Below are positions 9,407 through 18,603 of a DNA stretch of 64,000 nucleotides, one piece after another. Below the pieces are notes generated by a model. The model was given only the letters and a program-made list of their open reading frames with translations. It was not told the origin of the DNA and made no database searches. Made by a program: the position numbers and the translations under genes. Location: assembly GCF_000143415.4 (NCBI RefSeq), contig NW_003314282.1:1011374-1075373 (forward strand). Direction: 5' to 3'. How positions within the stretch are numbered: the first letter of the stretch is position 1; the number at the start of each line of letters is the position of its first letter. This DNA comes from Selaginella moellendorffii (taxonomy: Eukaryota > Streptophyta > Lycopodiopsida > Selaginellales > Selaginellaceae).

Positions 9407-11607
9407 TCACTCTTCGCCGAGAATCCTCAAAATCTGGAATGCAAGAAAGTGATCTTGTAGAGTTCTTCGTGAGGCACAGACAAACACAAACCTGGCTCAT
9501 CGTGGCTCGCTCTGACGGAGCCGCTCGCAGGCAAAACGAAGCCGCGTGGATCATACAGTGTAACTCGTACATGTTAAACTTGTCTCCAAGTCTCTTGTCA
9601 ATCAGCGATTCCGCTTCTCTGGTTTCAATCATGGGACGAGCCTGTTGTTGCAAGTTAGTTCTTTTGTTTAAACAAGAAAAAAGAGCTCCTATTTTTTTTA
9701 CCCATTCTATGAGGCTTGTTTCTCCCGCAGGCAAGGACAGATTAATGGCTCTTCGTCCAGTGATAAGCTCCAGAAGAACCACGCCAAATGAATAGACGTC
9801 GGTTTTGGTGGTAACTTCGCCGCTGGAGATGTACTCTGGAGCCAGATAGCTTCGATCCAAGAACAAAATCGTTTTTTTAGTCATCCAAATCGTTTTTTTT
9901 TTCTTTTCTTTTCAGTCATCAGCCAGCACCGCTTGTTTCTTACCCGAGAGTTCCGACGAGCCTTGTTTGTGCAGCCGAATCATCGTTGCTTTGCCATCTT
10001 GCTAAGCCAAAGTCTCCAACCTGTTGCCATCTTTGAGCGCATTGAAACGAAAAAGGAATGAAAGAGAGGCTGCTCTTCTCACCTTTGGAGTGTAGTCGTG
10101 TGTGAGAAGAATATTGTGAGGCCGCACGTCTCTGTGGACGATGGATCCAGTTCGGCAGCCTTCGTGGAGATATCTTAATGCTCTTGCAGCTCCCACAGCG
10201 ACCGCATGCCTCGCAGACCAAGGCAAGACATTCGTATTCGCAGCTGCAAAACCATTTTGAAGTGACTTCGTCAAAAACATATTTCTCTTACCCGAGAGAT
10301 GCCAGTCCAAGCACTTGTTGCAGACGAATTCATATACCAGTATCCTCTTTCCGCCTTCGATGCAAAACCCGAGAAGCGTCACCAGGTTTCGATGTTGTGC
10401 GCCGCTGAGAGCTTCGACTTCCGCCTTGAATTCTTTTTCCCCTTGCGTGCTCGCATCCTTGTTTCTTTTCACAGCAATGTATCGTCCATCCTTCAGTATC
10501 CCTCTGTAGACCGGCCCATAGCCACCTTCAGCTAAGAAGTTTCCTGGGGAAAAGTTGAGGGTGGCTTCCTCAAGCTCAGCATACGTGAAGTTCGTTGTCG
10601 TCCTAAAACGTTTCTGGCTCTCGCAGATCAAGCATACCGGGGGTGCCGGATCAGAATGCGTTACTTCTCGAGTTTCTGTTTCGGGACCATGCTGCTGCTT
10701 GCTTTCGAGCTCGAGTGCGATAATCTGCTGCCTCTCGGCTAAAGCTTTGTGACTGCTCACTGATCCCTCGTTAGGACTATCTGAAGATACGTCGCTACTG
10801 AGCTGTAAGGATGGATTCAGAACTACGGATTCAGATACCTTCAGGAGATTCCCTTCATTATTCCGGTCCATTAGTATAACATTACACGATAGCTGCTCCA
10901 CAATGTTCCTCTTATATCTTTTCAAGCCCCTGCAAAATGGAGCTATGAGAAATCATTCACCGCTTGAAGTAGCAGCACGGAGTACCTGTCCAACACTACC
11001 CAGGACGCTTTAAGTTTCTTGGCTTCTTGGCACGCGATCAGATCGAGTGGATGCCCCTTGGCAACTCTCACGTCAAGCTTGATCTGCATGGGATTTCTTA
11101 CTGTTAATTAAGCAGGCTCACAGGATTATCGTGCGTGCTTACTCGGTGCTCATCGCATAGCTGCTGGACTTTGATCGATTTTATATTGTAGTACTTGATC
11201 GTTTTCGCTGTTTCTTCCTCTAGGCACTTGAAGTTCACTCCGTTGAAAGATGCAAAGTCCACCTTGGATTTGTAACCCACTGTGAGAAACAATCCCATCG
11301 GTTAGCGACTTAGCTCAAGAGATAATCATCTTTACTTACTAGGAGTGAGGATCTCGTGAAGTATTCCGAGAAGAATTAAGCAATCCCCTGGCTGGACTAT
11401 TCGCTCCACTGTCCACTCGAGAACATCCAGAGAGACTTCTCTCGAAACATCAAAAACCACAACCACAGTGCGAGGACTGGCCTGGTCTGGCGAGAAAAAC
11501 GTAAGCCTGCTGCTGCTAGATATGCTGGCGATGGAGGACTTGCTGGAGGAAAAAAGAGAGTTTGAGTTGCTAGAACGCCTGGGACTGGGAGGAAGTATGT
11601 CTTCCAT
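9407..11607 (-). CDS. USP-domain receptor-like cytoplasmic kinase, probable pseudokinase
   Basis: Multi-exon gene. The N-terminus (from the ATG at 11607) is Ser-rich. It is followed by a universal-stress-protein-like fold (TVVVVFDVSREVSLDVLEWT, GDCLILLGILHEI), then FASFNGVNFKCLEEE and VVLDRGLKRYKRN-type segments. The kinase domain begins FTYAELEEATLNFS, with glycine loop AEGGYGPVYRG and the ATP lysine in IAVKRN. The catalytic loop reads HRDVRPHN: the usual Lys two residues after the catalytic Asp is Arg. GDFGLARW and LAPEY follow. The last exon is reached by the splice MSQ/ILRILGEE, with its stop at 9407. Plant members of this family are annotated as inactive kinases, named after a Selaginella protein; I recall that name but cannot check identity. 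No transmembrane segment is seen. It probably acts as a signalling scaffold; that is inference. Confidence 0.88.
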
Positions 11608-11786
11608 GGCTAGCTGACAGAAACAAATGAGAGGCAGCCATGCAGAGGTATATGAGACGCGAGAACCATGGATATACAGAGGAATGTTCGAAGATGCGTA
11701 CGATACAACCGAGGGAAGATGAGCGGCTGTGATAAACAAGCATATACCAAAGGCAATGAGAAAAAAAAGAGGAACCTTAATAAGGT

Positions 11787-11857
11787 GTGGCTGCTGGGAT
11801 TCGAGCCCAGGTCTCCACGGCCACAACGTGGAATTCTTACCACTAAACTACAGCCAC
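11787..11857 (-). tRNA. tRNA-His (GTG)
   Basis: The minus strand folds as a full cloverleaf. The acceptor GTGGCTG pairs with CAGCCAC. The D-arm is TAGTTTAGTGG, the anticodon arm has loop TTGTGGC (anticodon GTG), and the T-arm contains GGGCTCGAATCCC. The length is 71 bases without CCA. It lies between the kinase and TAF7 genes, in the same orientation. Confidence 0.95.
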
Positions 11858-11992
11858 AAACACATCAGTGATAGCGAAGAGGCAGCATCATCAACGAATG
11901 CTTACCATGACAACTGTTACTTGATAGCTTCACTTCCTGCGCTGGTTAGAAACATAGATTAAATACAGATCCAAGATACCAGTGTTCTTTTC

Positions 11993-12842
11993 TTAATTAT
12001 CCGAGTCGTCGTCGTAGTCGCCATCGTCAGAGGACGAAGAACCATCAGCGACTGGCTTTGAAACTTTGTTCTTGTCAGTGGCAACTCCAGCGGGAACTGG
12101 CTCTGGCGCTGGCTTCCTTTGGACAGGCTCGTCTTCGACCTCTTCTTCCTGCTCAAGAACTTCAACATGTGTCGAGCCGGTTAAGGAAACAAAAGCCAAG
12201 TAAAACAAAAACCGAGAAAGGATATCTACATCGCGAGCAGTGCCCCCTGCCATTATGTTCGTCAGGTCTTCCTCGACTTTACTCACGTATTCAGGCTGCA
12301 AAAAGAGAAATTTTTTTCGGTGAAAACTGAGAGAGAAATTGAAATAGACTTACATCCATGTCGGGTTGCCTGCGAAACCTTCGCTTTCGTGCGTTTTTCA
12401 TGGCAGGGGTGAGTCCATGCTTGTACTCCGGTGTAGCATCTGGCTTCGAGGGATTTTCCGGATCATTCACGAGGATCATCTGGCATGGATGCGACAGGAA
12501 ACTAAGTAACGATTAAGTTGGGAGGAGATAACAAACGCACCTGTCCAATGTCGGCTGTTTTGATCAGCACGGAATGGTCATAAGTTTTGTACGATTCCAC
12601 GACACAGGGTAGATCCACAAGCGAGACTTCGTACTCGTCCTGTCCAATTGTGAACTTGCCTGTTCGTCCATCACCTAGAACGAGCTCTCCAGAGTGCTCA
12701 ATTTTGCTCGATCGAGGCACTGGCGAGGAGACTCACCGTTAAAAGCGAGATCGATGGAGTCTTCATCGGAATTCTCACTGAGAATACTGTGCAGCTTCTC
12801 AGCTACAGAGGGAGGAACCCTCAGCACGAATTGTTCCTCCAT
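11993..12842 (-). CDS. TAF7: TFIID subunit 7 (TAF7)
   Basis: TAF7 is a component of TFIID in RNA polymerase II initiation, and the TAFII55 N-terminal domain defines the family. From the ATG at 12842: EEQFVLRVPPSVAEKLHSIL, then after an intron GDGRTGKFTIGQDEYEVSLV and DLPCVVESYKTYD, KTADIGQ, then MILVNDPENP, YKHGLTPAMKNARKRRFRR and PEYVSKVEEDL. The C-terminus is acidic (SSSSDDGDYDDDSDN), as in other TAF7 proteins. It has five or six exons. The intron at 12169-12225 has AT-AC ends with U12-type signals (see separate entry). LSM2 lies only about 210 bp upstream in the same direction, so the TAF7 promoter must be very short or overlap the LSM2 3' end. Confidence 0.93.
12169..12225 (-). other. U12-type AT-AC intron in TAF7
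   Basis: On the minus strand the donor is G/ATATCCTTTC, the exact minor-spliceosome AT-AC consensus. A perfect branch motif TTCCTTAAC lies about 12 nt before an AC acceptor (GGCTCGACAC/ATG). Removing these 57 nt joins GAT GTA G and AT GTT GAA in frame (DVDVEVLEQEEE). A U2-type alternative (GTAGAT donor, GAGCAG acceptor) also keeps frame but would ignore these signals. Confidence 0.8.
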
Positions 12843-13053
12843 AGCTCGGGATTTTACTGCACGGGACAAGCTAAGGATAAAGAGATTCGCAAAAAATGAG
12901 AGGTCGCTTACCGGAGGTGTGCGATGGTCCTGTAGCAAAGACCTGGAAACAAGCAAGGGATATTCCAGTACAAAACACATACTTCCTGGATGGATATTCC
13001 GACAAGAAAGAGTTTTGGATTGAAGCAAAGTGATGGACCACCACAGGTTTGTC

Positions 13054-13821
13054 TCAATTCCCACGAGCTTCTCTACGAGTTGCGTCGTGAAGAATCTCGA
13101 CGTCGACACCATCGACTGGTAATTGTACGTATCTCACGACCGAGCCTCTTATGAAGCAGTTCTTCACGGACATCTTCACAAGAAGAAAAACGCGATCAGT
13201 CACTCCAGAGGAGAACAGAGTTAGCTAAACCCGATAACCGAAAAAAAAAACAAGGCCTACGATAAAATGGAGAAAACTAGAACTCTAACCAAGCAGGACG
13301 AAAGAGAAGAAAGAACACCATAAAAAGAAGAAAAACGCGATCAGTCACTCCAGAGGAGAACAAAACTTGAGAACCGAAAGCAATAACGAAAGAGAAGTAG
13401 CCTAGTACGATCAAATGGAGAAATACTAGAACTCTTACAAAACAGGACGAAAGAGAAGAAAGAACACCAAAAAAAAAGATGAAAAACGCGATCAGTCACC
13501 AGAGGAAAACAAAGCTTGAGAACCAAAAGAAAACGAACAAACGAGAAGTGGAGAACTAGGACGAAAGAGAAGAAAATAAAACAAAGAAAAACACTAGAAA
13601 CGAACCATATGGGGGTACTTGATCTCGTCCACGACTTTGATGTTCTCTAGCTTGATGTTGAGGTACTGATCCACCGAATGAAGCACTCCAGTGATGGCGA
13701 GGTCATTCTTGAGCTCCACCGTGACCTCCTTCCCGACGAGCTCCTTGAAATACGAGAAGAAGAGCTGCAAAAACAGCGAGCGATTGGGAGAAATCGACGC
13801 GGCGGGCATTGCGCTTACCAT
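13054..13821 (-). CDS. LSM2: U6 snRNA-associated Sm-like protein LSm2
   Basis: LSm2 is part of the LSm2-8 ring that binds the U6 snRNA 3' end and of LSm1-7 in mRNA decay. Three exons: the ATG alone (13819-13821), then 13606-13764 (LFFSYFKELVGKEVTVELK, AITGVLHSVDQYLNIKLEN, KYPHM), then 13054-13173 (MSVKNCFIRGSVVRYVQLP, VDGVDVEILHDATRREARGN). The Sm1 and Sm2 motifs are complete and the length matches the family. The first intron follows the start codon directly (ATG/gtaagc). At the exon 2/3 junction Met replaces the Leu common in relatives (HM/MSVKN). The second intron (13174-13605) is long for this window and filled with a tandem repeat. Confidence 0.95.
13180..13560. repeat. Tandem ~145-151 bp repeat inside LSM2 intron 2
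   Basis: The motif AAAAACGCGATCAGTCAC recurs at about 13186, 13331 and 13482, each time followed by CCAGAGGA(G/A)AACA and, where complete, by CAGGACGAAAGAGAAGAAAG. This gives about 2.6 units of 145-151 bp. The array is purine-rich on the plus strand, hence pyrimidine-rich in the transcript. Confidence 0.85.
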
Positions 13822-13869
13822 TGCGACGCCGAGACGCAGGGCGCGCGCGCAGTCCTCTCCTTAAACCCT

Positions 13870-14557
13870 AGAACTACGCATATGCTGGAATCTTTTACGT
13901 TCGCAGGTTATTCTCCTGTTAACATTGCATAACTAGTTAAGTATTTAGATTAGTTTAATATAATATGTTATTAACGACGCTAGGCGAGACAAAACGATGG
14001 CATGGATCACGACGGTCAAAACGCCTAAGTTATTGTGGAATTGGAAGAATTCGGCAAAGGAGTGGCGTATGAACTGGGATGGATGGGTTTGCAGGTTCCG
14101 GCAAGAACCGGATCGACATGTGATCAAAGCCGGGTACGATTAAGACGGCTCTCGAATCACTGAAGAACTCTCACTGTCTATCTCCGTACATAATATTGTC
14201 TAAATCCGTACATATCATGTGGGTGACTCTGACGTTCGACCAGACGATCAATTCGCTCGCAACGAGAGAATGCACGGCATTTTTTTCCGAAGCGGGCCGG
14301 GTAGGATTGTGGGGTTTTTCGAGACTATTTGGATGCGGTGGGAGTTTATTACGAAGAGCGTTTCAGGAATCGCAGCCTCGGGCATCATCTCATTGAGTTA
14401 TATTTTGCAAAAGCATGAGCAAGATCAGTGGGTATGATTCAGAGGTTCTTACAATTCACTTACTTGTCACAAGCGCGAGAGCAATATCAAGAAAAGAAAG
14501 AAATTCCGCGCTCGAGGCTTCGTTCTTTGGGGCATTGTCCGGACTCGGGGCAGTGTT
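13870..14557. other. Intergenic stretch without recognisable gene
   Basis: This region separates LSM2 from tRNA-Leu. Short open frames on both strands (14196-14437, 13945-14127) show no protein features I recognise. I see no repeat of other parts of the window here. Confidence 0.5.
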
Positions 14558-14637
14558 GTTGAGAGTGGGATTCGAACCCACGCCCTTGCGGACCAGAACC
14601 TTAATCTGGCGCCTTAGACCAACTCGGCCATCTCAAC
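14558..14637 (-). tRNA. tRNA-Leu (AAG)
   Basis: The minus strand gives a class II tRNA. The acceptor GTTGAGA pairs with TCTCAAC, the D-arm contains GGCCGAGTTGGTCTAAGGC, and the anticodon loop TTAAGGT (anticodon AAG) is closed by CCAGA/TCTGG. A long variable arm and a T-arm with GGGTTCGAATCCC follow. The length is 80 bases without CCA. Confidence 0.95.
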
Positions 14638-14764
14638 TTCTTATCTAAGATTAATCTTCACTCACCGACAAAGCCCGCCAAGGGACATCCAGCAGCAAAC
14701 CATTTCTCCTCACTGCCAACTTTCAGTTTACTCATCGTGCCAAAAGAAGGATACAAAGATCTTG

Positions 14765-15365
14765 TCATGGAAAACTTGTCTTGTCAATCTTGTGATGGAT
14801 GGGATCGCGACCACTCGGGACGTTCCTCTCCGGCTCAACATTGATCATCTCGTTCTTGCCACCGTGTTGAAGCAACGATCCTTCGCCAGGCCGGGCAGCG
14901 AGGGATTCCTGCAGGGAATCCAGGGACGAAGATGGAGATGGATGCCTGTTCTCGATCATCGCTTTCCCGCAGGCCAAAGACGAGTAGAGCTCTTGAGGCG
15001 GTGGCGAAGAGGGATCGAAGCTTTGCGGAGACGAGGCGATTTGCCTCTCGTAGTCCTCGCACGCCTTCGCGATGCTGCCCTGGTACTGCTTTGGGTCGGA
15101 AGCGCCGCCTGGAACTTCTCTTGCCTCATGCTTCACAAGCTCGGCGCCGGGTTGAAGCAACTTTCTGGGCACTCCTCGCGGCTCCTGATCGATGCGAAAG
15201 TCGTCATTGCCTGGTTGGAAGAAAGAAAAGAGAGAAACCATTGAAAACACTTGCCTTGGGACCAAGTTGAGAGCGATCGAGTGATCCACCAGCAGTAGCG
15301 CCGCCAAGAAGCAACATTGAGACGATGCCAACAATCGTGAACATTCTTTCTCCAGCCATGATCAT
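14765..15365 (-). CDS. CLE peptide precursor (CLAVATA3/ESR-related)
   Basis: CLE peptides are secreted 12-13-residue signals, cut from precursors and perceived by LRR receptor kinases in meristem control. Exon 1 encodes a signal peptide (MAGERMFTIVGIVSMLLLGG) from the ATG at 15365 or 15359. After a short intron ending CCAACCAG at 15211 the frame runs NDDFRIDQEPRGVPRKLLQP to the stop at 14765. The C-terminus holds the CLE dodecapeptide RNVPSGRDPIHH at 14792-14827, followed by KIDKTSFP. The donor is uncertain: three candidates (introns of about 40, 52 or 80 nt) preserve frame, and the AAG/GCAAGT site would not. Position 7 of the peptide is Arg where most CLE peptides have the arabinosylated hydroxyproline. 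A TATA-like TATTTAA lies at about 15430. I am sure of the family, less of the exon border. Confidence 0.85.
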
Positions 15366-15426
15366 CGGCAAGAGAATGAGAAGAAGAAAAATCTAGAGCA
15401 GGCACCCTTTCACGAGCTCACACCGC

Positions 15427-15435
15427 TTAAATATT
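15427..15435 (-). promoter_or_regulatory. TATA-like box of the CLE gene
   Basis: AATATTTAA on the minus strand lies about 65 bp upstream of the CLE start codon. The distance leaves a leader of roughly 35 nt. Confidence 0.45.
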
Positions 15436-15539
15436 CAAGCGCAAACTCGTGTACTGGGCGCGTGAATCCCGCTCGGTTGACACCGTGCGGCGCCGAGCTG
15501 GACATGACCTTCGTTGACCTTTTTGACCCGTGAGCCGTT

Positions 15540-16720
15540 GACCATCAAGACCACTCCTCCGTCTTGTGAAAGCAATGGTGGATCGCAGTGTAGGGCGCCT
15601 CGAATCAAACTTGGCCTTCGTGCAACGCGAGACGACATCGCAGCGCTGCGGCACGCCAAACCGGATGGGATGGATCTTGACACGACTCGGGAACTCGTTG
15701 CCCGCTGCTCCACTCGTCAAGGCTCACTGGATCGGATAGAGCAAATGCAGAGAAACTTTGTAAAGTACCTTGATGGACGCGTGAGCAACTGTGAACACCT
15801 CGAGGGCCGGGAATGGCTCCAGAAGCTGTGCAAGGTTGACGGACCTCGGCTGGAAGCTGGAAGAGTTCACGAAGTAGTCGAGCTGCGTGATCAAGCAAAA
15901 CGCTCCAGGATTTGCGTTACATGGGCAGAGCTTTGACAGGTGTTTGTGAACGTCAGCTTCTTGAGCTTCCTGGATGATCCGCACGCCCCTATGCGCCTTG
16001 ATCCACTCGATGTTGCCCGTCGACGGCGAGAGCTCCAGGCGCGGCACCACGCGGACGAACATCCAGCGGAGCTTGGACATGTCGAGGTAGGCGATCGACA
16101 TCTGCAGGATTCTGGAAAATTGTTGATATTGGCAACTCGAGAAGAACGAACAAAGAAAGAAAGAAAAAGAGAACCTGCGCGAGAGAAAAGATGGCGACGC
16201 TATTGCCCCTCCAAGAACGCAGTGCAAGCCAGTGGAGGCTGTGGCTCTTGAGCAAATACGTCCCCGGCGATTTCACCACCAGCTTGGTCAGCTGGAAGTA
16301 GACGACCGAGGGGCAAAAGTCGAGGAGCTGCTGCGTTGTGCCTACGTCCAAGCCCGTGGACGAGATTGGGAAGGATTGGAGGCGCTGCCGTCGTCGTGAG
16401 AGGGCCGCCAAGCTCGACACCATTCGAGGCATCGGAGCTGCTGGGAGGCGAGAATGCTGGACCAGAAGCCATCCATGGCCGCATTGACGCTGATCGTAAG
16501 GGAGCGAAGAGGTTCCCGATCACTGGTAGCCAGCCAAGAGAATCTGAGTGTTGTTGCTCTGGAAAACCGATCAAATTCAAGCAGCGGAGATTGCTGCTGC
16601 TGCTGCTTGCTGCCAAACCAGGAAAGAAGGCCCTGCTGCCGCTCATCCTCACCAGAGATTAGACAGAAATACGTGACGAGCCTTGCCAGATGCGCCCACC
16701 TCGAATTCGTCATCGCCAGC
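15540..16720 (-). pseudogene. F-box/LRR-like copy C, frame changes
   Basis: On the minus strand: IFEELAMTNSRWAHLARLV (F-box end), SKQQQQQSPLLEF, PLRSLTISV, DGFWSSILASQQLRCL, then GVELGGPLTT in another frame and GLDVGTTQQLLDFCPSVVYF in a third. A region with NSVAIFSLAQ joins over a CTGCAG/ATG acceptor to LDMSKLRWMFVRVVPRLEL, SVNLAQLLEPFPALEV and HASIK. A donor (AAG/GTACTT) at the same place as in copy B leads to a last exon containing KIHPIRFGVPQRCDVV, which resembles the B tail. Two frame changes lie near 16360-16450. It is more complete than copies A and B and may be the best guide to the family, but is probably not functional as assembled. Confidence 0.6.
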
Positions 16721-16869
16721 TCCTCGAAGATGCGTAGTTCTTCCGACAGCGATCACTGCTGACTGACCTAACCCTCAAAGCGATCGTTTTGAACGTTACT
16801 TTCCCGCTAAAACACTTGCGATTGCTTCATATTTGAAAGTCTAGGGTTTTCCCGCCCAGAGCTTGAGCG

Positions 16870-18414
16870 ATGAGGAGCACCCCGGTCGCCGCCGCCGCCT
16901 TGGAAGTACGAGAGGACAATCAGCTCGTCGCCGTCGCCGATGAGGAGGAGGACTCGTTTGAGACGATCGATAAGCGTGAGTCTCTGTTTTGGCTCTAGAT
17001 CGATCGCTCGGCCTTCTAGATTTCTTGTTCTCCCAGTCACCGCACAGGGAATCAATGCCGGGGATGTGAAAAAGCTCCAGGATGCGGGAATTCACACATG
17101 CAATGGACTGATCATGCAGACAAAGAAGGTGCGAATCGATCGATTCTTTCTCCCCTATCTGTGGAGTTTCTTCTATGCTGCTCTAGAGCCTCACAGCCAT
17201 CAAGGGATTGTCCGAAGCAAAAGTCGACAAGATCCTGGAAGCGGCAGAAAAGATAGTCGTAAGTGCCTTGAATCTGGATTTTCCTTCTCGCTCACTGCCT
17301 TTTTCCAGCAAGTCGGCTATATCACTGGGAACGAGGCTCTTCACAAGAGAAAATCCGTGATTCATATCACTACAGGAAGTCAGCTTTTGGATGACCTTCT
17401 CGGTGGTATGCTCTATTCTTTTCTCTCTTTTTTTTTTTCTCATCTCTTTTCGCCATATGCACCAGGTGGTATAGAAACGATGGCAATCACCGAAGCCTTT
17501 GGCGAATTCCGGACTGGGAAAACTCAGCTCGCGCACACTCTTTGCGTAGCCACGCAGCTGCCGTTGGGCTTACACGGAGCTAATGGCAAAGTGGCCTACA
17601 TCGACACCGAGGGAACATTGTATGGTCATCGTCTTATGCTTTGCTTTTCTCTGATGTGAATTCTAAACGATGCTTGCAGTCGTCCTGATCGAATAGTCGC
17701 CATCGCGGAAAGGTTTGGACTGGATCCAACAGCTGCTCTTGACAACGTAAGCATTTTAGCTCTTCAACCCCTGAGTAACTTTCGGCTTTCCAGATTGTGT
17801 ATGCTCGAGCATACACGCACGAGCATCAGTACAACCTTCTGATCGCCATAGCGGCTAAAATGACTGAAGAACCGTTCAGGCTCTTGGTAAGAATTAATTC
17901 TTGAATCTTCTATCCTGTCTTACAAGGAACTGCACAGATTGTGGACTCCATCACCTCATTGTTTCGGGTAGACTTCTCAGGGCGTGGAGAATTGGCAGAG
18001 AGACAAGTAAGACGACTTTTACTTCATACACTCAGCCAATTAACTTTGTGGCCGTGCAGCAAAAGCTGGCGCAGATGCTCTCCAGGCTCATCAAAATTGC
18101 TGAGGAGTTCAACGTCGCGGTGTTTCTTACGAACCAAGTCATTGCTGACCCCGGCGGCGGGACCTTCGTCGCGGATCCAAAAAAGCCCGCTGGTGGCCAC
18201 GTCCTGGCTCATGCTTCGACAGTAAGGCTGATGTTCAGAAAGGGGAAGGGCGAACAAAGAATCTGCAAAGTCATCGACTCTCCAAGCCTCCCGGAGTCCG
18301 AAGCTATATCCTTTCGTTGGATTTTTTTTTCTTCCAAAGTTTCAACTAGCTGCCCTTGACAGTGTTCACGTCTTCCAGATAGCACCAGGTGGGATCACAG
18401 ACGCCAAAGACTAG
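16870..18414 (+). CDS. DMC1: Meiotic recombinase DMC1
   Basis: DMC1 is a RecA/RAD51-family recombinase that forms filaments on single-stranded DNA and catalyses interhomologue strand exchange in meiosis. Ten or so short exons join in frame: an acidic N-terminus from the ATG at 16870, a helix-hairpin-helix part ([39 protein letters not shown]), then [20 protein letters not shown]. Walker A is GEFRTGKT, followed by [24 protein letters not shown], Walker B in [23 protein letters not shown], and loop segments [12 protein letters not shown] and [23 protein letters not shown] and HTCNGL mark it as DMC1 rather than RAD51. The last intron (18306-18369) has AT-AC ends. The C-terminus after splicing is [16 protein letters not shown], ending at 18414. 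Confidence 0.96.
18306..18369 (+). other. U12-type AT-AC intron in DMC1
   Basis: GAAGCT/ATATCCTTTC is an exact AT-AC minor-spliceosome donor. CCCTTGAC (branch-site variant) lies 10 nt before the acceptor TGTTCAC/GTCTTCCAG. Removing 64 nt restores [11 protein letters not shown], which matches the conserved DMC1 end. GT-AG alternatives in the region either hit a stop or lose frame. Confidence 0.9.
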
Positions 18415-18603
18415 AACAGGGGAAGCTGATCGTGTGGCTCAAAATGTGCCACGACGGGTTTTGGGGAATAAAACATCGTTGATTCAAAGCGCAATAGGGC
18501 ACGGATTCGCGTGAGTCCATTTCTCAACCACTTTTGTGTGGTGTCAGGTAGGTTTTTGGACCGGCCACCGTCGCGGGCGGGTGTTCGTCGTTGAGCTGTT
18601 GCG

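Noticed and set aside
12675-13112. 145-codon minus-strand frame covering the TAF7 start and LSM2 end
   Set aside because: Its first part is out of frame with LSM2 exon 3 and the rest is the TAF7 leader; TAF7 itself starts at 12842.
15240-15265. GC-AG intron in the CLE gene (AAG/GCAAGT)
   Set aside because: The donor is a good match, but joining it to the acceptor at 15211 puts the CLE peptide out of frame.
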